From the NCBI GenBank assembly GCA_022824205.1, contig JAJEAI010000195.1, forward strand, positions 1-34,809: a stretch of DNA of 34,809 nt, given 5' to 3'. Positions 26,291-34,619 of the stretch are shown here, in pieces; within the stretch, counting starts at the first letter, position 1; each line of letters starts with the position of its first letter. Below the pieces are notes generated by a model. The model made no database searches and had not been told where the DNA came from. It worked only from the letters and a program-made list of their open reading frames with translations. Source of the DNA: Candidatus Binatia bacterium. Lineage in GTDB: Bacteria; Desulfobacterota; Binatia; UBA9968; JAJDTQ01. Position numbers and translations under genes: made by a program.

Positions 26291-26390
26291 GTCATTCCCG
26301 CGAAAGCGGGAATCCAGGAGGGGTGAGGCGGAGAAACGCCGCTGTAGCGACCCGCCACCACCCCTGGATTCCCGCTTTCGCGGGAATGAC
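26291..26390. repeat. Inverted repeat element, 28-bp perfect arms
   Basis: GTCATTCCCGCGAAAGCGGG... (26291-26318) is exactly inverted at 26363-26390 around a 44-base spacer. Each arm is itself a hairpin (CCCGC-GAAA-GCGGG). It fills most of the gap between RidA and the epimerase gene and belongs to the dispersed family. Confidence 0.8.
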
Positions 26391-26400
26391 GGATTGGTGT

Positions 26401-27273
26401 CTAGTCGTCAGGAAGCTTCGGGGTGCCGTCGGGGTCGAGGTAGTCCCGCCACAGGTAAACCGCCTCGAAACCCAGCACTTCAGCCGCTCTGGTGACGTCG
26501 AGGCCGCCCCAGTGCCCTGAGTAGCCTTCCCTGATCCGGGTGGCGGGGACGTATTTCCGGACCAACTCCTCCGTGGGCTCGAGGTATCGGCTGGTGGCGG
26601 CGGCGATGTTGAAGACGTGGTGCCCCGAGAGCGGGGTTTCCACCGCGAGGCGGCACGCCACGGCCGCATCCCGCGCGTCCACGTAACTCCAGAACGTCCC
26701 CATCCTGCGTCCGGGATCGGTCCACCGTGCCGGCAGTGTCTCGAAGGCAGGGTCGAAGTTGACGCCGCTGAAACGGAGACTCACCACCGTGACGTCGCTG
26801 TAGCCCGTGCTGGAATCGGCGAGCTGCTCGCCGAACACCTTCGAAAGGGCGTAAGGGTCCTGGGGGCGGCATGGGTACGCCTCGTCCAGGGGCAGGTAGT
26901 CGGGCGCCCATATCTCCGGCGCATACAGGAAACCGTAGGCGGCGATGCTCGACGCGCACACGACCCGTGGCACGCCCAGGTCCACCGCGGCGTGCAGCAC
27001 GTTGTAGGTGGCGGTGACGTTGTTGCTGAAGGTCTCGCAGTCGGGCGCCAGGTTGGGGGCCTGGTAGGCGCCCAGGTGGATGGCGGCGTCGGCGCCCTTG
27101 AACGCTTCGTAGAGGTCGCCCGCGCGGCGCAGGTCGCACAGCCAGGAGTCGCACGGTTGCGCGGGCGGCGGCACGATGTCCAGGCTCAGGACCTCGTAGC
27201 CGTGCTCCAGCAGATGGCCGATGGCCTGCTGTCCGAGGCGGCCGCTGCCGCCGGTTACTACGATCCTTGGCAT
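26401..27273 (-). CDS. NAD(P)-dependent epimerase/dehydratase (extended SDR)
   Basis: A 290-residue extended short-chain dehydrogenase/reductase. The N-terminal Rossmann motif is VTGGSGRLGQQ, with LSLDI and a later AAIHLGAY. The catalytic set is SS (CASSIAAYG) with YALSK. The C-terminal half has the substrate domain with RFSGVNF and FNIAA. Homologues act on nucleotide sugars or on other alcohols such as uronic acid derivatives. It has no sugar-synthesis neighbours and sits beside a Rieske oxygenase, so a catabolic or detoxification role is equally likely. The start at 27273 is set by the Rossmann strand PRIVV. Confidence 0.9.
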   Translation of the reverse strand: MPRIVVTGGSGRLGQQAIGHLLEHGYEVLSLDIVPPPAQPCDSWLCDLRRAGDLYEAFKGADAAIHLGAYQAPNLAPDCETFSNNVTATYNVLHAAVDLGVPRVVCASSIAAYGFLYAPEIWAPDYLPLDEAYPCRPQDPYALSKVFGEQLADSSTGYSDVTVVSLRFSGVNFDPAFETLPARWTDPGRRMGTFWSYVDARDAAVACRLAVETPLSGHHVFNIAAATSRYLEPTEELVRKYVPATRIREGYSGHWGGLDVTRAAEVLGFEAVYLWRDYLDPDGTPKLPDD

Positions 27274-27310
27274 ATACGGACTACCGGCATGCGTTTCCCG
27301 CGACCCTACC

Positions 27311-27345
27311 CCGCCTGGATTCCGGGTCAAGCCCGGAATGACGGG
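27311..27345. repeat. Palindromic repeat, variant CCGGG arm
   Basis: ATTCCGGG-TCAAG-CCCGGAAT with flanking CCTGG and GACGGGG. It is a sequence variant of the dispersed palindrome in the gap between the epimerase and the Rieske gene. Confidence 0.6.
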
Positions 27346-27435
27346 GTGAGCGGACAGGCGAAAACGCGCTGTTCACTGCGCTCGCGCATGCTCCCCCTGC
27401 TTGCGCGCCCATTGGAGTCCGAGCCCTGCGGGGCG

Positions 27436-28662
27436 CTATCCGGAAGAGGACGCGTCCGTGCCCCTCACCCCCACGAACGAATCCAGCTTCACCAGCCCCT
27501 CGGCGTTCTCCTCCAGCCGCAGCGCCTTGGGCTCCCGGCCCGCGGCCACGGCGTCGATGGCGTCGCGGATCATGCGCCGCAGCATGATGACGCCGCGGTC
27601 GGAGGTGCCGAGGCGTTCCTCGCGCTCGCCCAGCAACCGCTGGGTGCCCTGTGTGACGATGTCCTCCTGGCGGATGTTGCCGCGAAAGGGCATGAGCGGG
27701 CGCGTGTCGTAGGGTTTGACCTCGCCCTTGGGGGCCTCGCGCTTCCGCATCTTCCCCAGGCGCTCGAAGATGTCGGAGTCCGGGCCGGTGTAGTAATCCA
27801 CGGTGAACAGCATGAAGTGGTCGTCGTCGTTGGGCGTGAGGAACATGAAGTGCTCGTAGTTGGAGCCCACCTTCTCCAGCACTTCCGGTTCCACCCGCGC
27901 GTGCACGAACTCGGTGTCGCCTACCTGCAGGATGCTCGGCAGGCCCAGGCTCATCTCGTCGACGAACTCCGTGCCCTCCGCCGGACCGGGCTTGGACATG
28001 ACCATCTTCATGCCGTAGGGCGTCTCCACCGGCTCGTAGGCCGGCGGGCTCTTGGCGCTGAAGAACGAGCCGCCCCAGGTCTGCTCGCCGTAGGCGCTCC
28101 GGCTGTGCAGTATCCACACGTGGCAAGGGTCGGCGCTGTTCTCGTAGAAGTTGAACCAATTGTAATCGAAGTGGCGCGTGCTCTCCACGAGCCGCTGCCC
28201 GCCGTGGTCCACCAGCGGGGAATAGTTGGGCAGGGGCGGCGGATTGTCGGGGTCGGGGCCCATGTAGGCGAAGATGAGCCCACCCAGCGCACGCACGGGA
28301 TAGGCCGGATGCTTCACCTTGGCGCAGAAACTGGTCTCCGGCGGCTCGGACGGCTGCTCCAGGCAGTTGCCCGAGACGTCGTAGAGCCAGCCGTGATAGG
28401 GGCAGCGGATGCCGCGCTCCTCGATGTCGCCGTATTCCAGGGACGAGCCCCGGTGCGAGCAGTCCTGGCCGATGAGCCCCAGCCGTCCCTGGAGGTCGCG
28501 GAACAGCACCAGGTCCTCCCCCAGCACCCGCACCGCCTGAGGGACGTCGTGCAACTCCGCCTCGGTGCCCACCGCCAGCCAGTAACGCCGCAGCCACTCG
28601 CCGCCCGGCGTACCGCGCCCTACCCGCGGGATGTCCTTGTTGGTGCTTCTGAACGTATTCAC
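27436..28662 (-). CDS. Rieske non-heme iron oxygenase, alpha subunit
   Basis: A 408-residue protein with a Rieske [2Fe-2S] site C68-x-H70...C87-x-x-H90 (DCSHRGSS and CPYHGW) and a catalytic domain with the mononuclear iron pattern NFYENSADPCHVWILH (His181 and His186, with Asn/Glu/Asp nearby). This is the phthalate/vanillate dioxygenase-like, single-component alpha type; reductase and beta subunits are not adjacent. It would oxygenate or demethylate an aromatic or heterocyclic acid. GTG 28662 is chosen because GAGG lies 8 bases upstream. A TTG at 28680 is the alternative. Its own gene order (epimerase downstream, lyase upstream) suggests a catabolic island. Confidence 0.93.
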   Translation of the reverse strand: MNTFRSTNKDIPRVGRGTPGGEWLRRYWLAVGTEAELHDVPQAVRVLGEDLVLFRDLQGRLGLIGQDCSHRGSSLEYGDIEERGIRCPYHGWLYDVSGNCLEQPSEPPETSFCAKVKHPAYPVRALGGLIFAYMGPDPDNPPPLPNYSPLVDHGGQRLVESTRHFDYNWFNFYENSADPCHVWILHSRSAYGEQTWGGSFFSAKSPPAYEPVETPYGMKMVMSKPGPAEGTEFVDEMSLGLPSILQVGDTEFVHARVEPEVLEKVGSNYEHFMFLTPNDDDHFMLFTVDYYTGPDSDIFERLGKMRKREAPKGEVKPYDTRPLMPFRGNIRQEDIVTQGTQRLLGEREERLGTSDRGVIMLRRMIRDAIDAVAAGREPKALRLEENAEGLVKLDSFVGVRGTDASSSG

Positions 28663-28720
28663 GCGCTCAACCTCGTCCAAGCCCTACTTCGTCGATTGGG
28701 GGTCTCCCCCAGCGCCCCGC

Positions 28721-28747
28721 CTGGATTCCCGCTTCCGCGGGAATGAC
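28721..28747. repeat. Palindromic repeat copy (ATTCCCGC-TTCC-GCGGGAAT)
   Basis: Perfect 8-bp arms, flanked by CCTGG and GACG, between the Rieske and DapA-like genes. Confidence 0.7.
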
Positions 28748-28809
28748 GAACTCAAAAGAACGCAACAATTCAACCAAACTTCCGCGGCGCAGACTCCTGG
28801 TGCCCAGCC

Positions 28810-29700
28810 TCAGTCCAGGAAGCCGCCGCGGCTCAGCTCCCGGTGCACCGAGTCCCGCGCCTCCGGCGGCAGCGGCTTGGTCTCCCACTTGGGGAAGCGC
28901 TTGATGTCGAAGCCGCGCATCCGGTACATCTCCGCCACCACGGCCCGGCCGTGGCGCTTGATCTGCCCGATGACCACGGCGGTGACGTCGTTGACGCGCC
29001 GCTGCAGTCGCACGGCCGCCGGGTAGTCTTCCCGCTCCAACGCGCGCCACAGCTCGACGCACAGCTCCGGGATGCAACTCGTGGGCGGGTTGATCATGCC
29101 GGCCACCCCGAAGGGCACCAGCCCGAAGATGTCCGCGTTGCCGGTGAACACCGACACGTCCGGCGGGAACAGCCGCACGTAGTCCAGCATGGCGCCGGCG
29201 CCGTAGGCCACCTTGATGCCCCGGATGGTGGGGATCTCTTCCTTCATGCGCTGGGCGAAGGGCGGCGCGATGGAGATGCCCGAGTACTTGGGGTTCTCGT
29301 AGATGAAGATGGGCAGCGAGACCGCGTCGGCCACCGCCCGGAAATGGGCCATGATCTCGTACTCCGAGTGGTCGGCGTAGTAGTACGGCGGGATCACGCC
29401 GATGCCGTCGACACCGGTCTCCGCGGCGTGCCGCGCCAGCTCCACCGTGCTCTCCGCGTCCGCGGTGCCCACGTGCACGACGAGCGGCGTGCGTCCGGCG
29501 TTCTGGTCCACCGCGATCTCGGCGGTACGCTTGCGCTCGGCCATGGACATGGCCGGCCCCTGCCCCGACGACCCCAGCATGAACAGTCCCTGGACTCCGG
29601 CGTCGACGTAGAAGTCCACGAGCTTCCGCAGCATCGGCTCGTCCACCGAGGCGTCGTGCTGGAACGGCGTGATGACGGGAATGACGATGCCCTTGATCAT
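28810..29700 (-). CDS. DapA/NAL superfamily aldolase or lyase
   Basis: A 296-residue (beta/alpha)8 barrel of the dihydrodipicolinate synthase / N-acetylneuraminate lyase superfamily. Schiff-base Lys163 is in RGIKVAYG and the catalytic Tyr134 in IYENP. GSSGQGP at 43-49 replaces the GTTGE loop, with Gln in place of Glu. So it is probably not a true DapA but a catabolic relative such as a keto-acid aldolase or 2-keto-3-deoxy-type dehydratase. GGAGGG eight bases before ATG 29700 supports the start. It lies in the minus-strand catabolic block. Confidence 0.9.
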   Translation of the reverse strand: MIKGIVIPVITPFQHDASVDEPMLRKLVDFYVDAGVQGLFMLGSSGQGPAMSMAERKRTAEIAVDQNAGRTPLVVHVGTADAESTVELARHAAETGVDGIGVIPPYYYADHSEYEIMAHFRAVADAVSLPIFIYENPKYSGISIAPPFAQRMKEEIPTIRGIKVAYGAGAMLDYVRLFPPDVSVFTGNADIFGLVPFGVAGMINPPTSCIPELCVELWRALEREDYPAAVRLQRRVNDVTAVVIGQIKRHGRAVVAEMYRMRGFDIKRFPKWETKPLPPEARDSVHRELSRGGFLD

Positions 29701-29780
29701 GGTCGCGACCCTCCGCTTGTCTAATATCACTTAACTGCTGGGGCTTGCCGCCGTCAACACGGCCTGCCCTCCCCACCCTC

Positions 29781-30010
29781 CGGATTTCCGTTTTCGCGGG
29801 AATCACCCATGTCGGCTTTCGGCCGGCACAAAGGGGGATGAAAATGGGGCGCCGGCCCCCCAACGAGTCATTCCCGCGGAAGCGGGAATCCAGGGGTGGC
29901 GGGGTGTGGCGGCCTCATTGCCCCGTCCCACCCCGCCTGGATTCCCGCTTCCGCGGGAATGACTCGTTGGGGGGTAGCGGGATTCCGTAACTACCAGAAC
30001 TCATTGAACA
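29781..30010. repeat. Composite repeat element with 39-bp inverted arms
   Basis: CCCCCCAACGAGTCATTCCC... (29856-29894) is exactly inverted at 29936-29974 around a 41-base spacer. To the left, 29800-29860 is the reverse of sequence in the MITE at 13961-14169. To the right, GATTCCGTAACTACCAGAACTCATTGAACAAG reverses its leader. It spans most of the 367-base gap between the DapA-like and amidohydrolase genes. No gene is seen there. Confidence 0.8.
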
Positions 30011-30067
30011 AGAAGTCGAGAGATCACGGGCCGGCGCATGCCGAACGTCCGCCGGACGGCAGGTGGC

Positions 30068-31588
30068 TCAGCCGGCGTCGTTGAACTTGTAGAACGGGTC
30101 GACCGGGTACTCTTCGTGCGACTCGAGGAAGTCCCGCACGCGCGGCGCGAGGCGCGCTTCCAGGCCGCCCGCCTTCCTGCGCGGCGCCGGCGCGATCTTA
30201 TGCTTGACCTCCTTGAGCAATGCCTTTTCGTCGAGCCGTACGTGCTTGCCGCCCCGGTAAAGGACCTCGCCGTCCACCATGACGGTGTCCACGGTTGCCG
30301 CCCCGCCCCGGTAGACCATGGCGTCCACCGGGGTTTGGTGGCTTGCGAGATACGGCTCCACGATGGGCCGCGAGTCCACCAGCACCAGGTCCGCGCGCTT
30401 GCCGGGCTCCAGGGTGCCGCAGTGCGCGCCCCAGCCGAGGACGTCCGTCCCGCCGGCGGTTGCCGCGCGGAAGATGGCCTCCAGCGGCACGAGCCCCGGG
30501 CCGGCCCCGGGAATGCGTTGCAGGTTGGCCGCGAGGCGCATCTCCTGGAACATGTCCGGCCGGTCGTTGAGCGGGCTGCTGTCGAGACCCATGCCCAGGC
30601 GCACGCCGGCGGCGTGAAACTCCGTCAGCGGGGCGATGCCGCTGCGCAGGCGCAGGTTGGAGCTGGGGTTGTGCACCACGGCGGCGCCCTTGGCGGCGGT
30701 AGTGCGCGTGTCCTCGCGGTTGAGCCACACGCCGTGAGCCAGGCTCACGTCCGGTGCCAGGAAGTCGAGTCCGGCGAGCCACTGCACCGCGCTCCTGCCG
30801 TATTGCCGCAGGAAGTACGAGCGCTGGTACTTGGTCTCCAGCACATGGATCTGGATGCCCAGGCCGCGCTCGGTGGCCTCCCGGCGGATGGCGCGCAGAA
30901 GGTCCTCGGTGCACCACTGGGGTCCCGCCGGCGTCAGGAACAGCCGGGCGCGGCCGCCGTCGCCGTCCAGGGAGTCGGCCAGACGCCGCGCTGTCCGGAA
31001 GTAATCTTCCGGCGCGGCCGTCCGGGAGCGGCGGTAACGCTCGGCCGCCTGATCGCGCAAGGCCGGCGGCAGCGACGCCAGGAACTCGTCGTCACCGTAA
31101 ACGATGTGGTTGCGGTCACGGATGTCCAGCCCGAAGGACACGCGCATGCCCGCGTCGCGGTAGGCGCGCAGCCGTTCGTCGACGTCGGCGTCGTAGGTCT
31201 CGGGCGAGAGGCTGGAGTTGTAGTGCAGGCACGTGGTGATGCCCGCCTCGATCATGGTCTTGCAGGCGTAGAGCACGTCCAGGTAGGGATCGAGTCCGGC
31301 GCGGGGCTCGGCCGCGAACCGGGAGATCTCGAAACAGTCGTCCTTGCCGCCCAACTGGAAGTCCGTGAGCCCCTTGCCGTGCTGGTGCGCATTGACGAAG
31401 CCCGGGATCACCCAGTGGCGCGAGGAGCCCACCACCGCGGCGTTGGCGTAGGACGTCTTGAGGTCCGTGTAGCGTCCCACCTCGACGATGTCCCGGCCCG
31501 ACACTGCCACGGCGCCGTTGCGGATCACGCCCGCGGCGCCGTCCCGCGCCATGGTCACGACGAACTTGCCGCGAACCAGATAGTCCAT
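30068..31588 (-). CDS. Amidohydrolase, TRZ/ATZ/cytosine-deaminase type
   Basis: A 506-residue metal-dependent hydrolase. An N-terminal small beta domain leads to the metal site NAHQHG (His68 and His70), then IHVLET, LAHGVW and the aspartate-bearing GLDSSPLND. VHNPSSNLRLRSGIAPL is typical of chlorohydrolase/deaminase members. The C-terminal beta segment ends the composite site (GKRADLVLVD). Such enzymes deaminate or dechlorinate purines, cytosine, guanine or triazine-like rings. AAGGAGG lies 5 bases before the ATG. It is the last gene of a probable operon with the ACMSD-like hydrolase (55-base gap) and the MFS gene. Confidence 0.93.
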   Translation of the reverse strand: MDYLVRGKFVVTMARDGAAGVIRNGAVAVSGRDIVEVGRYTDLKTSYANAAVVGSSRHWVIPGFVNAHQHGKGLTDFQLGGKDDCFEISRFAAEPRAGLDPYLDVLYACKTMIEAGITTCLHYNSSLSPETYDADVDERLRAYRDAGMRVSFGLDIRDRNHIVYGDDEFLASLPPALRDQAAERYRRSRTAAPEDYFRTARRLADSLDGDGGRARLFLTPAGPQWCTEDLLRAIRREATERGLGIQIHVLETKYQRSYFLRQYGRSAVQWLAGLDFLAPDVSLAHGVWLNREDTRTTAAKGAAVVHNPSSNLRLRSGIAPLTEFHAAGVRLGMGLDSSPLNDRPDMFQEMRLAANLQRIPGAGPGLVPLEAIFRAATAGGTDVLGWGAHCGTLEPGKRADLVLVDSRPIVEPYLASHQTPVDAMVYRGGAATVDTVMVDGEVLYRGGKHVRLDEKALLKEVKHKIAPAPRRKAGGLEARLAPRVRDFLESHEEYPVDPFYKFNDAG

Positions 31589-31643
31589 TTCGACCTCCTT
31601 GTGGAAACCGGTTACCCTCGAACGAGATCCGGCAAGAGTTCCC

Positions 31644-32642
31644 TCAACCCTCCAACCCCAGGAACCGCAGGCAGTTGCTTGAGGAGATCCACTCGCGTTC
31701 CTCGGCGGTGAGCCGTAGCCCGTCGAACTCGTCGTCCGGCGGCTGATCGCGGAACTGGAACGGGTAATCGGAGCCGATGACCACCTGCCGCGCCCCTGCG
31801 ATGTCGATGAGATAGCGTATGGTGCGGTTGTCGAACATCACGTCGTCATAGAAGAACATGCGCGCGTACTCGGACGGCTTCCGCGGCAGGAGCGCGCGGA
31901 AGTCGGGGTTCTTCTCCCAGGCGTTCTCCAGCCGCGGCAGGAGTTGGGTGAAGGTGCCGCCGCCGTGGCTGAAGCACAGCCGCAGGCCCGGGCAGGCTTC
32001 CATGAGCCCGCCGGTGATCATGCTGGCGATGCCCAGGGCGCCCTCCAGCGGGAAGGCGACGATGTTCTCGATGAACGGCGGCCCCGTCACCCGGTCCATG
32101 AAGGTGACGTGCTGAGCGTGCACGAAGATGGGCACGTCCAGTTCCTCGGCGGCCTTGAAAAACGGCAGGAACTCGGGCTCGCCCAGGCTCTTGCCGTTGA
32201 CGTTGCTGAGCAGCTCGATGCCGTGGAGGCCCAGCGACTTCACTCGATCCAGCTCCGCCGTCGCCAACTCCACGTCCTGGAGCGGCACCGAGCCCAGGGC
32301 ATAGAAGCGGTCCGGGGCCTCGTCCACCATGCGCATCAGCACCTCGTTCAGGTAGCGCGCCAAGTCGCGCCCGTCCTCCGGGTCGAGGCGGTAGGCGAGC
32401 AACTCCGGCATGGGCGACAGCACCTGGCGGTCCACGGCGTAGTCGGCCGCCGCCATTTCCCGCAGACGGCGCGGCACCGCCCAGCAGCGGTCGAGCACGG
32501 TGCGGAAGTTCCGCCCGGCGATCATCACGTTGGCGGTTTCCGGCCCGGTGTGGTCCATGGACGGCCAGCGGTTGCCGGCGGCGCGGTTGCCCACCGGCGG
32601 GAAGTTCTCGGGAACGATGTGGGTGTGAACGTCGATTACCAT
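31644..32642 (-). CDS. Amidohydrolase family 2 (ACMSD/uracil-hydrolase-like)
   Basis: A 332-residue (beta/alpha)8 barrel of amidohydrolase_2 type. VIDVHTHIVP (His6 and His8), FVHAQHVTF, LCFSHGGGTFTQLLPRL and IGSDYPF give the metal-binding His, His, His, His and Asp set. The overall pattern is like 2-amino-3-carboxymuconate-6-semialdehyde decarboxylase (ACMSD) and related ring-cleavage decarboxylases or hydrolases. GAGGAG eight bases before ATG 32642. It sits 23 bases downstream of the MFS gene, suggesting that the transported compound or its product is processed here. Confidence 0.92.
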   Translation of the reverse strand: MVIDVHTHIVPENFPPVGNRAAGNRWPSMDHTGPETANVMIAGRNFRTVLDRCWAVPRRLREMAAADYAVDRQVLSPMPELLAYRLDPEDGRDLARYLNEVLMRMVDEAPDRFYALGSVPLQDVELATAELDRVKSLGLHGIELLSNVNGKSLGEPEFLPFFKAAEELDVPIFVHAQHVTFMDRVTGPPFIENIVAFPLEGALGIASMITGGLMEACPGLRLCFSHGGGTFTQLLPRLENAWEKNPDFRALLPRKPSEYARMFFYDDVMFDNRTIRYLIDIAGARQVVIGSDYPFQFRDQPPDDEFDGLRLTAEEREWISSSNCLRFLGLEG

Positions 32643-32665
32643 GAGAGATGCTCCTCGCGGGGGCG

Positions 32666-33958
32666 CTACGCGGTATCGGTCCGGACCGGCGCGATGATGA
32701 ACAGGCTCAGGAACCCGGAAATCACCAGCGTCACGGCAAAGATGGCAAAGGACACCGTGTAGCTGCCTTGCCAGTCGTGGAGAAAACCGAAGAACGGCGG
32801 TCCGATGGCCGCGAACCCGTGGATCAGGAACAGGCCCAGGCCGCGGATCCTGCCCATGGACACGCGGCCGAAGAACCGCGCCCACATGAGGTCGGGCAGC
32901 ACCATGTTACCACCGAGCCCGACACCGTAAAAGACGAAGCCGACGTACACCAGAGGCAGCGAATCGGAAGTGATGGCCAGTATGAGGCCGGACGCCTGGA
33001 TCAGGAACTTGGCCAGGGTCGTCCGGCGCACGTCCATGCGGTCGGCGATGAGGCCCCAGACCAACGGCGAGCCGAGCTGCATGGAAGCGATGACGGCCAT
33101 GACGCCGGCGGCCACCGGACCCGAGTAACCGAGGTCGGTGATGTAGGGGAAGACGTGCAGGTTGAGGCCGGTGACGCCCACGGAGGATACGCCGAAGACG
33201 GCCACGATCAGCCAGAAAGCCTGGGTCCGCACACCGGCCGCCCGGCTCCAGGTACGGGTCTCGCTCGCCGTCCGCGCCCACGGGCCCCGTGTCCTCCCCT
33301 CCGGCATCGCCCCGGGCTCCAGCCCGTCGGGATGAAGCCCCATGTCCTCGGGAGAGCGCCGGACGTAGATCAAGGCCGGGGCCACCACCAGGGCCACGGT
33401 GAACAGGGCGAAGACCGCCCAGGTGTGGCGCCAGCCCAGCCACACCAGCAGCGGCGCCACCAGGAACGGCATGACGACCTTGGCGAAGCCGATGCCCATG
33501 CTGGCGAAGGCCATGGCCCGGCCGCGCTTGACCACGAACCACCGGGCGATCATGACGTTGACGACCATGTAGCCGAGCAGCCCGTCGCCTACGGTCACCA
33601 GGGTCCAGCGCACGGCCACGAACTGCCAGAAGACATCCACCTGGCTCAGCAGGAGGTAGCCGACCGCGGCCACCATCGCGCCCACGGTGAGCAGCCACCG
33701 GCTGCCGTGCCGGTCCACCAGCGAGCCCACCATGGGAGCCATGGAGGCCGCGATGAGCCCCTCGCCGGACCGCAGCATGGAGAAGACCCCGCGGGACACT
33801 CCCAGGTCCAGGGTCATGGGCTTGAGAAAGATGCTCAGGGTACTGGCGAGAGCGAACGAGGAGCCGACGTTGGCGATGAATCCGACGGCAACGATGTACC
33901 AGCCGTAGAAGAACCGTCCCGGTGTGCGTGCGCGATGTGCTGAACCCGGCGTAACCAC
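32666..33958 (-). CDS. MFS transporter
   Basis: A 430-residue protein with about 12 hydrophobic segments in two halves (FFYGWYIVAVGFIANVG; SMLRSGEGLIAASMAPMVGSLVDRHGSRW with the GxxxDRxGxR loop after TM2; the second half has WGLIADRMDVRRTTLAKF). The cytoplasmic loop of about 50 residues between halves is charged. It resembles the monocarboxylate/oxalate-formate-like group (OFA) in the FFYGWYIV opening, so it may carry an organic acid. The start is GTG 33958; an AGGTG lies directly in front of it. It is the first gene of the probable operon with the two amidohydrolases. Confidence 0.92.
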   Translation of the reverse strand: MVTPGSAHRARTPGRFFYGWYIVAVGFIANVGSSFALASTLSIFLKPMTLDLGVSRGVFSMLRSGEGLIAASMAPMVGSLVDRHGSRWLLTVGAMVAAVGYLLLSQVDVFWQFVAVRWTLVTVGDGLLGYMVVNVMIARWFVVKRGRAMAFASMGIGFAKVVMPFLVAPLLVWLGWRHTWAVFALFTVALVVAPALIYVRRSPEDMGLHPDGLEPGAMPEGRTRGPWARTASETRTWSRAAGVRTQAFWLIVAVFGVSSVGVTGLNLHVFPYITDLGYSGPVAAGVMAVIASMQLGSPLVWGLIADRMDVRRTTLAKFLIQASGLILAITSDSLPLVYVGFVFYGVGLGGNMVLPDLMWARFFGRVSMGRIRGLGLFLIHGFAAIGPPFFGFLHDWQGSYTVSFAIFAVTLVISGFLSLFIIAPVRTDTA

Positions 33959-34146
33959 CTGTCACGGGTAGCAGGGTTGACCATTGATGGGAAGCGGCCG
34001 GGGCCGGCGACGGCGGCCGAACGAACGTCGCGGATTTGTGCGGATGGACGCGGCGGTTTGTCTTTTGGTAGTTTCATCCTCATGCCCTCCGTCATGACCG
34101 CGGAACAGCCTGTGTCAAGACTCATGCGGCAGAGGCCCCTCGAATC
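33959..34146. other. Non-coding leader region of the MFS operon
   Basis: No supported gene. Overlapping open frames in both directions (for example 33977-34198 and 33835-34125) have no ribosome binding site or family similarity. An AAACTACCAAAAGACAAACC segment (minus strand around 34050-34070) is AT-richer and could hold a promoter. Confidence 0.4.
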
Positions 34147-34411
34147 GTCATTCCCGCGAAGGCGGCTGTGTCAAAACTTCTGCCTGTATGAGAATTGACA
34201 ACAAGCCCCCGAAACGTCATTGATATGGAAATAAAATGCTTGTTCAATGATTTCCAGTAGTTACGGAATCCCGCTACACCTCAATGAGTCATTCCCGCGG
34301 AAGCGGGAATCCAGGCGGGGTGGGGCCGGGCCATGAGGCCGCCACACACTCACCCCTGGATTCCCGCCCCCGATCGGGGTCGAGGGCAAGCTTTCGCGGG
34401 AATGACGTTCT
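34147..34411. repeat. Cluster of repeats, including a copy broken by a 24-bp insertion
   Basis: GTCATTCCCGCGAAGGCGG and GTGTCAAAACTTC at 34147-34180, then the composite element at 34216-34411 (CATTGATATGG, TTCAATGATTTCCAGTAGTTACGGAATC, GAGTCATTCCCGCGGAAGCGGGAATCC). Its right arm reads ATTCCCGC, then about 24 extra bases (34368-34391) containing CCCCGATCGGGG, then TTTCGCGGGAATGACG. Confidence 0.75.
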
Positions 34412-34619
34412 GTGCGTTGGAGCCATTTTGTATCCGAGCAGGTCCGAGCAGAGTCTTGCCGTGAAACAGAAACGGACACAAGGCGAGGGTGTGCACACGT
34501 GCCCCGGGCTTGGGGTCGGCTGTTGACGCCGGACCGAGTGTGGCGGCAGGAGCGGGTGGGCTTCCCCGATGTGGCCCGAAGCCCCTGAGCGTGACCGGAG
34601 GGCGAAGTGGAGTGGTGGG
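34412..34619. other. Structured non-coding flank of the IS110-family element
   Basis: No gene. Contains a tandem TCCGAGCAGG/TCCGAGCAGA (about 34430-34450), the palindrome GTGTGCACAC (about 34490) and a 7-bp stem GGGCTTC/GAAGCCC (34558-34584, 13-base loop) near the transposase stop. In IS110/IS1111 elements such flanks carry the guide RNA (bridge or seek RNA), which this could be. Confidence 0.4.

Noticed and set aside
26617..28746. 709-residue plus-strand frame
   Set aside because: Antisense shadow of the epimerase and Rieske genes, and it runs through a repeat.
33977..34198. Small plus-strand gene
   Set aside because: No ribosome binding site, no similarity that I recognise, and it ends in a repeat.
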